Shown: positions 14,454 to 24,078, counted from the first letter of the stretch. The stretch: 64,000 nucleotides of DNA from Lutjanus erythropterus (GCA_020091685.1 CM034594.1:179981-243980), one strand, 5' to 3'. The notes: a model not told the origin generated them from the letters alone. A program made the numbers and translations.

Positions 14454-14562
14454 CACTCAAATTTTTTAATACTTTTCAACTCATACAATGTGGGAAATAG
14501 ACTCAAAATTTTCAATATTCTTCAACTCATAATCTGGGGGAAATGCACTCAAAATTCATTCT
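14454..14562 (+). repeat. 46-bp subterminal tandem repeats, left end of the transposon
   Basis: Units begin at 14454, 14500 and 14546, giving a 46-bp period and about 2.3 copies. Each starts with a form of CACTCAAA and contains TTCAACTCATA followed by a GGGAAAT block. AACTCATAA recurs just inside the right terminus. Subterminal repeats in CACTA elements are binding sites for their DNA-binding protein; applying that role here is inference. Confidence 0.7.
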
Positions 14563-14661
14563 AAACTGAAATACTGATGCTGGCCCACTACACAATTATA
14601 ATCAGCTAATAATTTTAGAAAACATGAAGGCAACACCACAGTGACAATTTAACAACTTTTT

Positions 14662-14667
14662 TTTATT
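14662..14667 (-). terminator. Candidate polyadenylation signal for the transposon transcript
   Basis: The minus strand reads AATAAA about 770 bases beyond the stop of the PB1 gene and about 400 bases inside the left terminus. I saw no AATAAA on this strand between the two genes, so this could serve both. It is assigned from sequence alone. Confidence 0.35.
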
Positions 14668-15435
14668 CAACACAATGTGCTTTTTAAAAGGGACGAGTCA
14701 AAAGAGCTCAGTCAAAACAAAGTGCTTGTCATAAATTAAAACAAAAGGAAAAGGAAATGACTCCAGCAAAACAAGATGTGTTTTAAAGTACAGTAAGTGT
14801 TAATAGTTCCATATTCTGATAGTGATCATTGCTACAGACGGTAGATTCAGTATTTTGGGTCTCCATCTCAAATTATTCAGTAAACATTATGATAAAACCT
14901 CACAAAGCATTCAGGATAAAATCAATCCATCCTCAACAGCAATGACAACTATTAGAATGTGGAGCCATTTAACACTGTTTAAAAACATTTTGGCACTTAC
15001 TGTACCTTGAAGGCTGCAACTCACTATTTTATAATAAAACATTCAAATAAAGCACTGGCTTTGGGCCGTACATCAACTGGCAACATCAAGGTAGGCATTA
15101 GACAACAGAACATTAAACATGTATAGTGCATGAATTGAACAGTTATTTTCCACAAGTTATTCAGTGCATAAACTTGGGCTGGGCAATATGTCAACGTTGT
15201 GATATTTATGTATTAACAATCAATGTATTAAATCTGAGGTAGAAGAGGCAAACAGTGCTACATTCAGTATCGTTATTTAGGCTTTGTACTGAGTAGAAAT
15301 TTGAGGTAAAATGGAAACAGTGTCACATCTTAAAACTGAGGTAGAAGAGGAAAATGATTACATTTGTAAAGACGGGAAAAATAAACAAAAGACTTCCTCA
15401 ATACTCAGCTCAACAAACAGCCCATTCTGAGTGAT

Positions 15436-17963
15436 TCACTCACTGAACAAATCATTCTTCAGCGTCAGTAGACGCCCTTTCAGTGGTTTGTTGTCCTCAA
15501 GACACATGACAACTTTTTGGATAAATGTGAATGTAAGCTCGAGATTCTTTGGGTACTGTAGGTCTAGTGCATAGATGTACCCAAAGAGCAGGAGAAATGA
15601 GTCAGCCAGATTTGTGGGACCACTCACAAGTATTTCATCCTCCACGACAATACAGATGCTCTCAGGGCTGAAGAGGGCCGCATCAGTAGTGTCATCCGAG
15701 ACGACTGTCAGGAGAGCCACCGGAGTGTCTGTGAGGTCTGGACCATCTGCTGACTACAAAACACAAATAATACAAGAATGAGTTCAGCCCCTCAAGGATA
15801 CAAATCATGCTAATGATGTCTAGAAGTGACATTACTGTCATTTAGCACTTTGCACTAAGACTGCAACTAAGCTACATGTAAACTATTTTCTTTACATATG
15901 CAATATATTAGTTTCACACCTACCTGTTAACATACTTTTTGTTTAGTGGAATGCTTTATACTTACCTTTTCATTTATATAATTTTTACATTTTGTTACAG
16001 TTTGCAGAATAACAACTCAAGTAAACTTCATAAACAGGTCCTGGTTCTCCTAGAGTTATTTGAGTGATGCCATATGTTTAAGCTGACTGAATAGCTAGGC
16101 AAAGGGATTGATAGTGAGGCCAGTACACTTACATTACAGGTCCTGAAGAACTTGGAGGCATCTTCACGCAGGTACACAGGAAGCGCACGAAGGACAAGGG
16201 CCCGTCTCATATTTACATCACGTTGTTCCTAAATGGACAAAAAAATATCCATTACAGTAATTTTATACTACGGCTTCTTACAGTTGTCTGCAAATAACCT
16301 GTTAATAATCTGTTTCTGAATGATGCAAAGTTAAAAATTCACCTGAAGGTCATAAATCCTCATGAGCTTGCCTAGCTCCTCCGCTATCTTGCCAGTCTTG
16401 GTGGCCTTCTCTCTGAACAAGGTGATGAGTTTAGGTGTGTGTCTATCCAGCTCCTTGTAGAATTGATTGCGCAGGTTAACGTTGTTGATTCGGTGGAACT
16501 CTGCAAACACCTGTATATGGACAGAATTACACAGAAATGTACAAAAATGAATTAGGAACAGAATTGTGAATGTATTTTAATTAGTTTTCAGTTGGCAGGT
16601 AGCAGAACCAAGGGAAATTCTATTAGGGATGGGTCAGAACCAAGGTCAAAATAGAAAGATAATTGTCATTGTCAACAGTCATTTAAATATTGGAAAAAAT
16701 CAAAAGAGACATGTTCAAAGTGGGCATGCTAAAGAGTCATGATGAGTAATTGCTCTCAACAAGGACAGTAAACAGTAAAATAATTTAAATAATCAAACAG
16801 TAAAATAGTTAAGTGAATTATGGACATGTATAGTTCTTTCCCTATCAGTGGTTACACATGTATAAATCAACTGGTGTTATCAACCCAACAGGAAGGTAGG
16901 GGAGAGGAGACTTGTGGAGAAAAGCATGTATATTGATGACTACATGCCATGCCATGCCATCAAAAGAACAGCATCTTGTTTTATTTTTTTTTACCTGTGA
17001 GTCCATAAGTAGGGCTGGCCATCTGTCCACAACATCTCTCACCCGTGGAGCTACAAGAGCTCCAACGATTTCTTGCCGACGAAGGGCATAGGTCGTGTTC
17101 ATGAGCTTGCCTATGACTAATTGGTTTCTCTCAGTCTTTTCAACTTCATGCATGATTTCTTCTCTCATTTCTTCCAGAGTGGCTGGGGTTTGATCCCTCG
17201 GTAGGTTGATGATGTAGTTGACCTCAGCTTTTCGAGCTTTCTTTATGTTTTTATGGGGGTGGTCTTTGTCTGGGTTGTTTCGGCTCCGTCTCCCTGTGTT
17301 GATGGCTACTTCTGCAACCCCAGCTTTGGCCAGAATGTTACGGTAAGATGCAACCTTGTACCCTATGTGACGTTTCCATCCCAACTCCCCGTCTTCACCA
17401 GCCATCATTCTGAGACATGGATGTGCTGTAATTAAAGCTTGAGCAGCCTTTGCCAATTCCTTTTCATGTGGGTATGGTTTAAAACTGTAGATAGTTTCTG
17501 CCATTTTTCTAAGGATTTCACCCTTCTGCGACCTCTTTAACTTCAGCAATTTTCCTGATTGTTCATAAACACGATTTCCTTCTTCTAGTATATGTTCCAT
17601 TTCATAACCAAAACCAGGAACAACAAAGTGATCAGGCCAACTCTTCTGGCGCTGTGATGCAGGAACATGTGGAAGTATGTCTGTGTCAGAAGATGCAGTG
17701 GATGAGGTGTCACCTTCAGGTCTGACGACTCTCAATGTGCCCTTTTCTGGTAACTCTTGGATGTCCACAAGAAGACAAAGATCACCATCAAAGTCCGGAT
17801 CCTCATAATGCAGGCTAAAGTCCCCATCCAGTCTCGGCTTGAACCTGTCTTGCATTATTTCTTTCAGCTCCTCCACTGACTTTGGTCGCTGAAGTAGAGT
17901 AAGTTTCAGGGCGATGTCTCGTGCAACATATACACGCAGCACATGCTTCTGGGCATCAGCCAT
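15436..17963 (-). CDS. PB1-domain protein ('SAMD3-like' fish family), four coding exons, second gene of the transposon
   Basis: The spliced model has coding exons 17963-16995, 16510-16343, 16228-16133 and 15753-15436, all joined in phase 0 at GT/AG borders, giving 516 codons without a stop. The first exon has an acceptor at 17972 and the start MADAQKH sits in a good context (A at -3, G at +4); the in-frame residues upstream are probably intron. Residues about 5-80 look like a PB1 fold, including the acidic YEDPDFDGD stretch typical of its OPCA motif. A Ser/Thr-rich linker, a charged helical middle (about 140-300) and a conserved C-terminal block containing LLFGYIYALDLQYPKNL follow. Fish genomes hold many relatives labelled 'sterile alpha motif domain-containing protein 3-like', but I see no SAM domain here. 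Its position inside the transposon suggests an accessory transposition or regulatory protein; the biochemical role is unknown. Confidence 0.75.
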
Positions 17964-18036
17964 CTTTTGGTTCTTAAAAGACAAAAATATGTTACTTCTC
18001 ATGGAGAGTGAAGGTGACACACACAGCATATACATG

Positions 18037-18149
18037 TCCATAGACCCACTGGTCCACACAAACACTGGGACACCACATGAACAATGGGACGTATGGAGGG
18101 CCAGCTGCTGGAGTGGGGCAGTATATTCATGGACCCACTGGTCCGCACA
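18037..18149. repeat. Pair of 24-bp direct repeats between the two transposon genes
   Basis: 18037-18060 and 18126-18149 match at 21 of 24 positions around the core GACCCACTGGTCC. They occupy the gap between the transposase stop and the PB1 exon. Function is unknown. Confidence 0.55.
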
Positions 18150-18197
18150 GCTCTGAGAGAAAGTTGCAGTCAGCTGTTTACGTGCTTCAACAAATCT

Positions 18198-20870
18198 TCA
18201 GTGTAACAATATGAAACATTTGGGTGTCAAGAGCAATCTTCCATTTATGTTGTAAGCGCAGAGAGGTGTTTTGTCATTTAGCTCTGATGGGGTGTGAACA
18301 GCCAAATTCTTTGGGAAAAGTTCGTAGGATCTCAGGTGTTCAATGTAGTGTGATGTGTGCTCTTGGCAAAGAAAGACAGCCCTACTGTTAACCAGGAGAA
18401 CCTGTTCAATTCTACAGTAATTAGGCAGTCCTCCCTCTTGCCCCACAGACAAAAACATTCCTACATTATAATCAGTTCCATCAATGCAGACTTTTGATGT
18501 GCTGTAAACAACATTGCTTGCTGTTATTTGTTCAATGTATGTCTTGGCAACATTTGGAAGCATTGATACCAGTACAGAGGAGACATTTGATGTCTGCTGG
18601 TGAGGTTTGAAGAATCCTGAGGCACTGAGATGGTATGCTACCATGTATTGATGCTTGTCTGCAAGTGTTTTTAACACATTCTTAAAGTTCTGTGTGTCTT
18701 GTACAACTCTCTTGAAAAAACGGTGTTTACCTTCAAACCTCATTGTCCACAATTGAACAAGGGGCCCAAAACGGCGCACAAGGTCAGGATAATGTTCAAT
18801 GTAGTGATGTTTAGGACGGAGTTTGAAATCTGGAAAGGCTTCTTTCAGCATCTCTCTATGATCCTGTATCTTGGACTGTAAATACTGGATGGACTCCTCT
18901 GTGAATTCTGAGCACAGAGATAACTCTACTACCTCTTTTAAGTCCATTAGCACAGTCCATGCACCATCCTCTTCAGGAACTGCATTCCCAATAATCAAAG
19001 GGAGCAGTCTAAGCAATGTGGCATTTTCATGGCCATTACCACCAATGCTTTTCTTTACAGCGAAGGTCTGTGGTATTTTATGAGGTTTGTCAATCTTGTC
19101 AGTGTGCTGGTATGGAAATGACACAATTCTCTCGTTCAAATCTTCAAGGGTAAAGTATTTGCGACGGATCATCTCTCCGATACACAGGGCAAGCTCTACG
19201 GGTACAATGCCCTCAAAAAGATCATGGAGTACATCAGGTGGAAAGCCAGTGACAGTATGAAAATGCTCTAGATGCTGGCTCAGGACACAATCTGCCTGAA
19301 CACCATTCTGACTCTGACTATCCCCATGCATTACAGCATGCACATCACTGTTATGGCTGTCTTTTGTCCTAAGACTGAACTCGCCACTTGCAACTTCATG
19401 AGTCTGAAGTTTAGCTTGAGTTGCTGTGCAAAATCTGCAAAAATATTCTGCTCTAAAAGACTTTGAAAAGCCTGCCAAATCATGGGCTGCAAGATTGTCA
19501 GACACCACACACATGACTGTTCCCTGAACTACCTTACCAATAGACTCGATGAATACCCCATCTTGTTCAAGGGTATGGAGGTCTCTCAACAAAGGAGCAA
19601 GTGCTTTTTCATAGCCAAATGTCTGTATGTCAGCCACTTTACATAAAGCTGCAAGCTGAATCACATGCAAGGCTGATCGGTATTTACTGGGTAGATCAGC
19701 AAGCATCCAGTATACTGAACAGATTTTGTGTATTTTTCGTGATGTGCCAAGTGGATTGGCTATTTCCAAATCATCAATGTACAAAATGAGTGTTATCTTT
19801 AACTCATCTGAAGACAAGAATGTGTTCTCTTTGAAGTACAAGCCATCTTGGTGGCTTGCATAATGACTGTTTTGTGCCACTTTTGTTTCTTTCATTTTGT
19901 CCAGAATATCTGTGTGATTGAAGATTTTTTGTATCATCTCCAGAATGGGAACATGCACTGCTGCATGTCCGGGCTCTAGCAGATACTGTACAGGCTTTAC
20001 CACAGGGTAATTATTTTCAATGAAGGTTTTCCTTCTCTTGATAGAGGATAACTGCTCCCCCTTAGCTGTGGCACTGACAATAACATTACTGTCCATAACA
20101 GTACTGACAACCTCATTTAGAAGTGTTTCACTGACAGTGATGTCATGACTCTGTAAGACCTCTCTAATGTCATGTTTGAGTATTGGTTGGGACAAGGAAA
20201 ATATCTGAGTCAAATGTTCCACTATTTCCTGAGATGCCATGTCAGATACATGAAGAATAGAGTGCATCTTTAGGAATAATGATGCCAAGTTATGTTTCAA
20301 CTGGGCTCTTAAAATGTCTGTGGCACACTGACTGTTTCCCTCATTGAGATCAAATGTGTCTGCAGACCCTGCACTGTGACATTCAGCAGGTTCCCCAAGA
20401 CTTTCTGCTGCAACTACAACTGGGGCACTATCATTGTCTGCCAATACAACACATTCATCAAAGTCAGAATCACCACCATGTTTTCTACTTTTGTGTGCAT
20501 TAAACGCTGAGTAGCTATTTGTTCTGTAATTACAGTTATTGAATGGGCATGTTACCATCTCATGACTTCGTAAATGACTTCTCAAATGACCAAATAGAAT
20601 TTCCTCAGAAAAGGGCTGCTTGAAGTTACACAAAGTACATGTAAAAAAAACACATGCTCCTTCAGTTGCAGCTACTCTACATGAATCATTGTGAGACCTT
20701 GACAGATGAGCTTTCATTGCTTCGAATGATGGGAAAGTACAAATGCAACTGTCATAGAGACATGGCAGGGGGGACACTCTTGAATATTGGCTATGCAGCA
20801 CAGTATAGTGCCAAAATAATTGTCCCCGAGTATTTGAAGTTGCAGAACACAACTTGCACTTCCACTCCAT
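18198..20870 (-). CDS. C2H2-finger CACTA-like transposase, first gene of the transposon
   Basis: This is one uninterrupted coding exon of 890 codons. An acceptor (TTGCAG) lies at 20886-20887, so the in-frame ATG at 20906 is probably intronic and MEWKCKLC at 20870 is the likely start. Four C2H2-type fingers fill residues about 4-131, then an acidic linker. The central and C-terminal part resembles tnp2-type CACTA transposases: IDDLE near 365, SDNLAAHD near 457, a CxxC pair near 478, PPDVLHDLFEGIVP near 544, and a final KHHYIEHYP plus MRFEGKHRFFK block (687-719). In this family acidic residues in such motifs form the DDE-type catalytic site; which ones do so here is not established. It probably binds and cuts the element's ends in the nucleus. 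The gene lies just upstream of the PB1 gene on the same strand. Confidence 0.75.
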   Translation of the reverse strand: MEWKCKLCSATSNTRGQLFWHYTVLHSQYSRVSPLPCLYDSCICTFPSFEAMKAHLSRSHNDSCRVAATEGACVFFTCTLCNFKQPFSEEILFGHLRSHLRSHEMVTCPFNNCNYRTNSYSAFNAHKSRKHGGDSDFDECVVLADNDSAPVVVAAESLGEPAECHSAGSADTFDLNEGNSQCATDILRAQLKHNLASLFLKMHSILHVSDMASQEIVEHLTQIFSLSQPILKHDIREVLQSHDITVSETLLNEVVSTVMDSNVIVSATAKGEQLSSIKRRKTFIENNYPVVKPVQYLLEPGHAAVHVPILEMIQKIFNHTDILDKMKETKVAQNSHYASHQDGLYFKENTFLSSDELKITLILYIDDLEIANPLGTSRKIHKICSVYWMLADLPSKYRSALHVIQLAALCKVADIQTFGYEKALAPLLRDLHTLEQDGVFIESIGKVVQGTVMCVVSDNLAAHDLAGFSKSFRAEYFCRFCTATQAKLQTHEVASGEFSLRTKDSHNSDVHAVMHGDSQSQNGVQADCVLSQHLEHFHTVTGFPPDVLHDLFEGIVPVELALCIGEMIRRKYFTLEDLNERIVSFPYQHTDKIDKPHKIPQTFAVKKSIGGNGHENATLLRLLPLIIGNAVPEEDGAWTVLMDLKEVVELSLCSEFTEESIQYLQSKIQDHREMLKEAFPDFKLRPKHHYIEHYPDLVRRFGPLVQLWTMRFEGKHRFFKRVVQDTQNFKNVLKTLADKHQYMVAYHLSASGFFKPHQQTSNVSSVLVSMLPNVAKTYIEQITASNVVYSTSKVCIDGTDYNVGMFLSVGQEGGLPNYCRIEQVLLVNSRAVFLCQEHTSHYIEHLRSYELFPKNLAVHTPSELNDKTPLCAYNINGRLLLTPKCFILLH

Positions 20871-21127
20871 TGGACCAACTTCACCCTGCAATTCAAATAT
20901 TTTCAATTAAAGTCTAAACCATTTCAGCCCTGTTTTGCAATTCTGGCTATTCAAAAATTGAATTTGTACAAGTTAAAATATGTTAAAATTTTGAATGAAG
21001 GGGAAAATGATTGTGCCAACCAGTTGACAACACATCAGTAATTTGATTAAGTCTGTTCTTCTGCTGCAAAAAATCTGAACATTGTGAATAATTCAGGGTG
21101 AAAAATTCCACAATTTACATAACTCAC

Positions 21128-21189
21128 CTATTGACACCTGTCTGATGGTGAAACGCTGACTCTCTGTAGCACTCTTTGTAGTCCGATAT
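21128..21189 (-). other. Candidate non-coding 5' exon of the transposon transcript
   Basis: The minus strand shows an acceptor (GTGTACAG) before 21189 and a donor (GTGAGT) after 21128, enclosing 62 bases without an ATG. It lies about 240 bases upstream of the transposase exon acceptor. It is predicted from splice signals only. Confidence 0.4.
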
Positions 21190-21614
21190 CTGTACACAAC
21201 ATGAGCACAAAAATGATTTATTAATGTTCAAAAACATTTCTAAAATAACACATCACATACATTACAATGATAAATACAATAAAACTGTGAATATACAGAC
21301 AAAACAGTTAAATCTATCAAAATATGCATTGTACACTAATTTTAGTAAAAATGAAAATGTAAAAAGATGAGCAAGTTAGTTATTAACAGGCAAAACATCA
21401 AAGTCATGTGCTTATAGATCTGCTATTTCTGTTGTTGATGGTTTTGTTTTTAACACGGTATTAATAAAGGGTTCAAGTGATCAAACATTTTTTTCTGTGG
21501 ACCCCACAGTTGAGATAAAAACATTTAAAGAAACAGTCATTTGCAAAAGAACGACTGTGGAAACACATAAAATAAAACCAAATATTAATAACACTATTTC
21601 ATAATACATCCTAC

Positions 21615-21664
21615 CTGAACCGTTAAAAGGATCTTGAGATGATCTCACAACCACATACTTGAGC
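21615..21664 (-). other. Candidate non-coding 5' exon of the transposon transcript
   Basis: Minus-strand borders are a pyrimidine-rich acceptor (TTTCTTCGTAG) before 21664 and a donor (GTAGGA) after 21615. The 50-base interior includes one ATG-free path into the next exon. It is predicted from splice signals only. Confidence 0.35.
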
Positions 21665-21753
21665 CTACGAAGAAATACAAACGCAGGCCTGGTTAGCATC
21701 ATGATAACACACGCACATTATGCTGTTTAGCATTGTTTGTTTCACGCTAGGAC

Positions 21754-22780
21754 CAGTGGTGGACAGTAACGAAGTACATTTACTTGAGTACTGTACTTAA
21801 GTACATTTTTTGAGGATCTGTACTTTACTTGAGTATTTGTTTTTTTGGAAACTTCTGACTTTCACTCCACTACATTTCAAAGACAAATATTGTACTTTTG
21901 ACTCCACTACATTTCTAGGAAGGTTGTTGTTACTTTTTGACTGAGGACATCGTTGAAGTCAGCCGTTACTGTTTTTTCTTTTCTAAAATGCAGTTGGTCA
22001 CATGTTGTGTTCCTCACAGAAACAAACCAATCACAGTAGCTCCTCTCAAATGGGACTGATGTAAAAGTGGAAATACGTCCAGGCGCACTAACAAGCACAA
22101 GCAAGTTCTCCCTCTTTCATTCAAACAAAAAGCGGTAATGGTGACGGCAGGAGAAAGACTAAATTAAATCTCAAGATGTTATTATAATTATTCATTATTC
22201 CAGGTAGCTTTTAAAGTTGGATTGTTTTTATTGGGGTGAAAAATACAACATAATTCATGTTTATACTGCCTCTGAAGACAGAAAGAAATCTCAGTTATTT
22301 AACAGACTTGGAGAACTTCTTACAGTTAGCTTCAATCTTATGTTATGATGTGATTTTAATACAGTTACATCAGAAAATGACAATAACTGTCCTTTTTGGT
22401 TTTGATTGCATTTCTATGCTGAAGTTTTTATAGGTGTTTCTATAGGCTTTGTGTAGCAGAGTGGTTCTACAAGCAAGTCAGTGCATCATTAGATGGTTTC
22501 AGAGAGTTACAAGCTTCTGTAAATAACTGTTACATCATGAAAACAATACAGCATGTATTGATATTCGAAACTGTACTTTATAATTTGTACTTTTGAATAC
22601 TTAAGTATTTTTAAAAACATGTACTTTTGAATACTTAAGTATTTTAAAACCAAGTACTCTAGTACTTTAACTCAAGTAAAATTTTGACTGAGCAACTTTC
22701 ACTTGTAGTTGAGGAATATTTGACCAGGAGTATCTATACTTTGACTCAAGTACTGGGGTTGAGTACTTTGTCCACCACTG
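21754..22780. mobile_element. hAT-type MITE nested in the CACTA-type element
   Basis: It is 1027 bp with 12-bp inverted ends, CAGTGGTGGACA at the left and TGTCCACCACTG at the right, flanked by a perfect 8-bp duplication GCTAGGAC (21746-21753 and 22781-22788). An 8-bp duplication with CAGTG-like ends is the hAT signature. The interior is AT-rich with TACTT/AAGTA runs typical of a MITE family widespread in fish, and I see no transposase frame in it. It sits between the candidate 5' exons and the CpG-rich promoter side of the host element, so it would fall in a first intron. Confidence 0.9.
22585..22650. repeat. Short tandem duplication inside the hAT-type MITE
   Basis: The phrase GTACTTTTGAATACTTAAGT occurs twice in direct succession, about 37 bases apart. 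It is part of the MITE's right arm. Confidence 0.6.
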
Positions 22781-22876
22781 GCTAGGACACACATACACAC
22801 AACACGTTGGCTATGTTGATTACTCGAGTCGACAACGTAAAATATTGACCATGTAACGCGAACTAAGTATACTCAC

Positions 22877-23000
22877 AGTACGCACGTGGATAACCGGCGC
22901 CCAGCGAAAACAACAACCGGCAGAAACCGGAAGCAGGGATAACGTTATGCTTTCGGACTCCGCCAGAGAGATTTTACTCGTGGATCTAACCGCCGATGTC
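22877..23000 (-). other. Candidate first (5' untranslated) exon
   Basis: A GTGAGT donor follows 22877 on the minus strand. The upstream 120 bases are CpG-rich, have no ATG, and lie just downstream of the ZNF143-like site. The 5' border is a guess. Confidence 0.3.
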
Positions 23001-23012
23001 CCGGGCAAACAT

Positions 23013-23032
23013 GCATTATGGGAAATGTAGTT
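23013..23032 (-). promoter_or_regulatory. ZNF143/Staf-like promoter motif
   Basis: The minus strand reads AACTACATTTCCCATAATGC, close to the vertebrate motif ACTACAATTCCCAGAATGC bound by ZNF143/Staf at housekeeping promoters. It faces the transposon genes. The match is visible; the binding is inferred. Confidence 0.5.
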
Positions 23033-23261
23033 CATCTAGGAAACCCGCCACGTTACCAACCTGCAACGTTACAACCCACGTTACACCGTTGTAAGAAGAA
23101 GTAACGTAAATTTGTCACATTCTACAACTTCTAAAGTTACCATTACTTGGATCTGTAAACTATTTACAACAAATATTCACTATACACATTGTACAAATGC
23201 ATTCCAAATTTAGACTATTTGTCGAAATTCAATTCAAAACAAAACTGTTAACGTTACTTAC

Positions 23262-23422
23262 CAAATCAGGAATGATGATAAGACGGCGCTTAAGAAAACG
23301 AGGGCAAGAAGACTAATGAAAAAAACTGAGGTGGTGGTGGTTTGAAGCGGTGGAATAAAAGTACGCATTGCAAACAAATAAAAAGAAATTAAAATGTGTT
23401 CCACGTCCACAGCGGCTGGCAT
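23262..23422 (-). other. Alternative candidate first exon with a short open frame
   Basis: A strong GTAAGT donor follows 23262. An ATG at 23422 opens a 53-codon frame (MPAAVDVEHIL...) that runs hydrophobic into the donor. It could be a leader exon joined to either transposon gene, or untranslated. No acceptor-phase test is possible without a transcript. Confidence 0.25.
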
Positions 23423-23689
23423 AAACTTCAGATTCGCAACTCCGCATCAAGGCAAATTCAACATGGCTGACTCAGCTTTCCTGAGGGAGAGATAAGACCC
23501 GCCCACCAGAACGTCGTAACGTCGTTAACGTCATGACGCTAATGTATGGTTCCTAAACTTTTTGAGTGTTCCACACAATTTAGCTATAAAATATTGAGCC
23601 CTATTCAATTAAAGTGGAATAAATCTTAATAGAGCTCAACACTTTATAGTTTAGTCAACTTCATAACGACATTTGACTGCCACGACCTT

Positions 23690-23728
23690 ATTAGTTATGA
23701 GTTGGTATAACTGTTTGGGATTACAGTG
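23690..23728 (-). repeat. Right terminal inverted repeat of the CACTA-type element
   Basis: Read on the minus strand it begins CACTGTAATCCCAAACAGTT and continues to an AACTCATAA motif that also occurs in the left subterminal repeats. It is followed by TA on the plus strand. Confidence 0.75.
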
Positions 23729-23794
23729 TACACAGGATTACATAATCCAACATCTTCCTCATAAACAGCAAAATACTGAGTTATGAATAATATG

Positions 23795-23814
23795 GTGTGT
23801 GTGTGTGTGTGTGT
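23795..23814. repeat. Short (GT)n tract
   Basis: Ten GT units just outside the right end of the transposon. Confidence 0.9.
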
Positions 23815-24035
23815 ATAAATACATATATGACACAATACACAAAAAAATCATTGATTTCCACAAGTCTCAGACTAAAATACCATCAGCGCCCTGATTAAAC
23901 TCTTATTAACAAGATCTGTTTGTCCTCTTTTGATGGGAACAAAAACTATAAGGCATGTGGGAGATTAATATGAATTAATTTAGGAAAGGATTAGTCGAAT
24001 GATCATGCAGATTTTTGATAAAAAGAACATATTAA

Positions 24036-24036
<1 letters not shown>

Positions 24037-24074
<38 letters not shown>
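24037..24074. repeat. (CA)n microsatellite
   Basis: An uninterrupted CA tract of about 19 units. Confidence 0.95.

Positions 24075-24078
<4 letters not shown>

Larger units (their letters stand above)
22831..23532 (-). promoter_or_regulatory. CpG-rich promoter side of the transposon with clustered ACGTTAC sites
   Basis: CpG dinucleotides are clearly denser here than in the surrounding AT-rich DNA. Exact ACGTTAC or its complement GTAACGT occurs at 23050, 23066, 23078, 23101, 23251 and 23516, with near matches at 22940 (TAACGTTA) and 23524 (GTTAACGTC). Chance would give well under one copy over this length. The cluster lies upstream of both genes and near the right terminus, fitting combined promoter and transposase-binding DNA. 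That function is inferred. Confidence 0.5.
14264..23728 (-). mobile_element. Complete-looking CACTA-type (CMC superfamily) DNA transposon with two genes
   Basis: The left end starts CACTGTAAACCC and the reverse complement of the right end starts CACTGTAATCCC. The inner parts align with small gaps, sharing an AGTT core and AACTCA about 30 bases in. Both ends are flanked by TA (14262-14263 and 23729-23730), so the target duplication is probably TA; no 3-bp duplication matches. Between the ends lie two minus-strand genes, a C2H2/transposase-like protein and a PB1 protein, with subterminal repeats near each end. CACTG termini, a large transposase with an accessory protein, and subterminal repeats fit the CACTA/Mirage/Chapaev group. 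The exact family is uncertain because CACTA proper usually makes 3-bp duplications. Both genes read through without breaks, so the copy may be young. A hAT-type MITE is nested inside it. Confidence 0.8.

Noticed and set aside
17253-17435. Plus-strand frame inside the PB1 gene (and several others inside 18.2-20.9 kb)
   Set aside because: They are shadows of the minus-strand transposon genes.
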